NCBI GenBank assembly: GCA_041191405.1
Contig: JBEEOW010000002.1
Location: forward strand, 1 to 64,000
Direction: 5' to 3'
Length of the DNA: 64,000 nucleotides
Source of the DNA: JBEEOW01 sp041191405
Lineage (GTDB): Bacteria; Bacteroidota; Bacteroidia; Cytophagales; UBA9547
The notes under the pieces are model-generated. The model did no database searches and was not told the DNA's origin. It saw only the letters and a list, made by a program, of their open reading frames with translations. Positions 61,792 to 64,000 of this stretch are shown here, piece after piece. A program made the position numbers and the translations under genes. Positions within the stretch are counted from its first letter, which is position 1. Each line of letters opens with the position of its first letter.

Positions 61792-62430
61792 ATGGCTGCT
61801 TTTAACGATGTTGATAAATATATTGCTAATTTCCCAGAAGAAGTGCAATTTAAACTAGAGGAATTTAGACTTTTTCTTCAAAAACTTTTGCCTAATGCTA
61901 CTGAATGTATAAACTATGGAATTCCAACATATAAAGTTAATGAACAAAATCTTGTGCATTTTGGAGGATTCAAATCACATTTAGGCTTTTACCCTGGCGC
62001 AGCTGTAATGGATATTTTTGAAAATGAACTCTCGGAATATAAATCAGCCAAAGGTTCCGTTCAATTTCCTTATAATCAAACTATACCTTATGATGTTATT
62101 GAAAAAATTGTACAATTCAGAATTGAACAAAATGAATTAAAACTGAAACAGAAAACATTAAAAATTTGTAAAAACGGACATCAATTTTACAAAACAAGTG
62201 ATTGTCCAACCTGTCCTGAATGTGAAAAAAATAAAAAACCTAAAGAAGGTTTTATGTCAAAATTAGCTTCACCAGCTCGCAGAGCACTTGAAAACGCAGG
62301 CATTTATTCAATAAATCAATTAAGCAATTATACTGAAAATGAGATTTTATCACTTCATGGCATGGGCAAAAATGCAATGGAGAAAATAAAAGCTGAAATG
62401 AAAAACGACAATATAATTTTTAAGAAATAA
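61792..62430 (+). CDS. DUF1801 - zinc ribbon - HhH fusion protein
   Basis: The 212-residue protein has a DUF1801/YdhG-like N-terminal domain (about 1-120; PEEVQFKLEEFRLFLQKLLPNATECINYGIPTYKV). A Cys-rich segment (about 124-146; CKNGHQFYKTSDCPTCPECEK) follows, then a C-terminal helix-hairpin-helix like the RNA polymerase alpha tail (about 157-208; ARRALENAGIYSINQLSNY ... LHGMGKNAMEKIKAEM). The last part suggests nucleic-acid contact. The three-domain combination is unusual, and the overall role is unknown. Confidence 0.82.
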   Translation: MAAFNDVDKYIANFPEEVQFKLEEFRLFLQKLLPNATECINYGIPTYKVNEQNLVHFGGFKSHLGFYPGAAVMDIFENELSEYKSAKGSVQFPYNQTIPYDVIEKIVQFRIEQNELKLKQKTLKICKNGHQFYKTSDCPTCPECEKNKKPKEGFMSKLASPARRALENAGIYSINQLSNYTENEILSLHGMGKNAMEKIKAEMKNDNIIFKK

Positions 62431-62464
62431 AAAAAACGCCTTAACAACTACTGTCGTTAAGGCG
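62431..62464 (-). terminator. Intrinsic terminator of the right-edge T9SS gene
   Basis: Stem GCCTTAAC / GTTAAGGC with an A/T-run on the plus side (T-run on the minus strand). Confidence 0.82.
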
Positions 62465-62494
62465 CAAGGGTGTTTTACTTAAAAATGGTTGATG

Positions 62495-64000
62495 TTACTC
62501 AACTATTATTCTGTGTGTTGTTATTTTATTTGAAATTTTAATCTTCACTAAATAAATACCTGCTTTCAAAGTTGCAATATCAACAGTTGGATTATCTCCA
62601 AGGTTTGATAACTTCTTCACAGTTACCCCACTTGTATTTATCAATTCAAGTTCAGTTACATTATCTGCATCAACTACAAAATAATTACTTGCAGGATTTG
62701 GATAAATTTTAAGTGCTACATTTTGATTATTATGAGATGAAATACTAGTTAATGTAGCGATACATCCATTGAAATTAATTTCGGCAAGCGATGAATTATT
62801 ATCACCAGGAAAATTACTCAATATTTCGACCTTAATATATTTACCAGATTTAGTAGTTAATGGTATTGTTTGTAAAACAGTTATATCTTGTAAAGTAATT
62901 AACTCTCCTGTTCCCCATGCTACACCGTCTTCGCTAATATATATTTTAGCAGTTTTGGTATTTCCATTACTGTTATTTTGACGATGCAACCATGTTAATG
63001 AAGATACATCATACCTATTTCCTAAATCAAATACCAGAATATGAGGCATTACCGAACCAGCACCTGTCCACTGTGAATGCCAGAAAGTATTAGGGTCATT
63101 ATCAATAGCGTGAATAGCTCTACCATTTGAACCGCCTTCACCAGAGGTTTCTTGGGTACTAAAGCTTAATACTGAAATCGTATTTTGTGGAATTACTCCA
63201 CCATAACTAATATTTGTTTGTAATTCATTATCCAACACTTGCTCATCAGCAACTCCATTAGGCAACTCTAACACCACTTTAATAGTTGTATTTTTATTTA
63301 ATGCTAATGAGCTTAATGTTACTTCTTGCGTTGCATTTTTAGCAAGTGAAGTGGTATGCGACAAGGTTTGTTTCAACACATTATCAGCATAAAGTTTAAT
63401 TTTTACACTTGTTAAAACATCATTACCTACATTTTTGATTGTAACTTTTGGCGTAACAGATGCTCCACATACTACTGAACTTGGTACATTAATATTGGTG
63501 ATACCTACATCGGTGTTAATAATTTTATCTTCAATGGTAAAGTCCCATACTCCTTGCCCCCATGTTGAAAAATGCACAACCTCTTTGTTACCATAATCAA
63601 CACAATACACAATTTGTCCCCAGAAAATTGGCATATCTTCATCAGTAGCCAATGGATACCATTTTTTAGTTGCAACAGAAAACACATAAGGCCCCATGCT
63701 TGTTGAAGCAAACACATATTTACCAGTTTTTGAACCAGCCATACCGTTTACTTCGGCAGCTGGGAATTGATTTGCACCAGTTCCTGTAACGTTTGTCCAA
63801 GTTACACCTCCATCTTCTGAATAAATAGATTTAACTGCAGTACCTGATTGGGTAGCAAATAATACAATTTTATCATCAAGTGGAGAACTCCAACCCATCC
63901 CCCTATTTTCACTAAAACCTGTAATTCCTGTGGCTGTTGCACTTGCTACTTGTGTCCAATTTGTACCACGGTTGGTAGATTTAAGAACAATACCATTTCG
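62495..64000 (-). CDS. T9SS type A sorting domain protein, partial (5' end beyond the window)
   Basis: The frame stays open to the right edge, so the gene starts outside; at least 501 residues are present. In order: VPS10/BNR-type repeat region at the N-terminal edge (STNRGTNWTQVASATA, SIYSEDGGVTWTNVTG), a CARDB-like Ig domain (VVCGASVTPKVTIKNVGNDV ...), an F5/8 (discoidin)-like domain (WHSQWTGAGSVMPHILVFDL ... TAKIYISEDGVAWG) and a T9SS C-terminal domain (LKIYPNPASNYFVV ... LKAGIYLVKIKISN ... HRIIVE). A secreted adhesive or sugar-binding protein is likely. Confidence 0.87.
   Translation of the reverse strand, partial: RNGIVLKSTNRGTNWTQVASATATGITGFSENRGMGWSSPLDDKIVLFATQSGTAVKSIYSEDGGVTWTNVTGTGANQFPAAEVNGMAGSKTGKYVFASTSMGPYVFSVATKKWYPLATDEDMPIFWGQIVYCVDYGNKEVVHFSTWGQGVWDFTIEDKIINTDVGITNINVPSSVVCGASVTPKVTIKNVGNDVLTSVKIKLYADNVLKQTLSHTTSLAKNATQEVTLSSLALNKNTTIKVVLELPNGVADEQVLDNELQTNISYGGVIPQNTISVLSFSTQETSGEGGSNGRAIHAIDNDPNTFWHSQWTGAGSVMPHILVFDLGNRYDVSSLTWLHRQNNSNGNTKTAKIYISEDGVAWGTGELITLQDITVLQTIPLTTKSGKYIKVEILSNFPGDNNSSLAEINFNGCIATLTSISSHNNQNVALKIYPNPASNYFVVDADNVTELELINTSGVTVKKLSNLGDNPTVDIATLKAGIYLVKIKISNKITTHRIIVE

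Overview
The window is an ordinary chromosomal stretch from an AT-rich member of the Bacteroidota, most likely a gliding or T9SS-bearing flavobacterium-like lineage. Evidence: gliding proteins GldC and GldH; four proteins with C-terminal type IX secretion (T9SS) sorting domains; a ricT-gldH gene pair; a FISUMP-domain lipoprotein-like gene; and promoter elements of the Bacteroidota TAnnTTTG type. I see no prophage, insertion sequence, CRISPR array or integron. I cannot name the species.

Layout. 1-6.8 kb: a small exported protein, an unusual double-length D-Ala-D-Ala ligase (two ATP-grasp ligase units in one chain), a PASTA-domain membrane protein, a T9SS cargo protein and a rhodanese. 6.9-11.7 kb (minus): SpoIIE-type phosphatase, DppC-type ABC permease, a small acidic protein, a GT2 glycosyltransferase and a flippase-like membrane protein, closely packed. 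11.7-13.6 kb: RuvC, a pseudouridine synthase and a DnaJ-KTSC fusion. 13.9-18.9 kb: LAS-type murein peptidase, ABM protein, a sensor-like membrane protein, M48 protease lipoprotein, gldC, GNAT and ArsC-like protein. 19-25.6 kb: two histidine kinases around AMP nucleosidase, an exported protein, a nucleoside-gate protein and two tandem paralogous micro-ORFs. 25.6-31.6 kb: LeuS, a lipoprotein/beta-barrel pair and PolX. 31.7-39.6 kb: lipoprotein, MFS exporter, M28 peptidase, GcvH, YidD, DUF2752, TM2, Pgi and NUDIX. 39.7-45.7 kb: tRNA-Asp, group III truncated haemoglobin, desaturase, a frameshifted TonB receptor, RlmD and a siroheme-type dehydrogenase. 45.9-55.4 kb: T9SS protein, TetR-FabF unit, zinc-finger-like protein, FISUMP, NuoD, GldH and RicT. 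55.7-64 kb: lipoproteins, rhodanese-thioredoxin fusion, beta-barrel, ABC exporter, two CX4CH 'choice-of-anchor V'-like proteins, DUF1801-HhH fusion, and a T9SS protein that runs off the right edge.

The strongest unexplained signal is not a gene. At least eleven intergenic sites carry arrays with a 7-base period (AGAGTTN, GTACTGA, ACTGATA, CAGTTTT, AAGACTT and TAATTNN classes). They repeatedly start at, or inside, the last codons of the upstream gene. Several consist of a left array followed by a right array of roughly complementary type. The longest (about 190 bases, 60018-60210) changes class twice and encodes the last residues and the stop codon of the neighbouring gene. Comparable heptamer repeats (STRRs) are known from cyanobacteria. 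I know of no assigned function here.

Other points of interest are the tandem 43/44-residue paralogues between leuS and the gate gene, the double ligase with opposite motif erosion in its two halves, a PolX whose polymerase site looks lost while its PHP site is intact, a TetR operator-like palindrome, and a 21-bp direct repeat that brackets the first gene.
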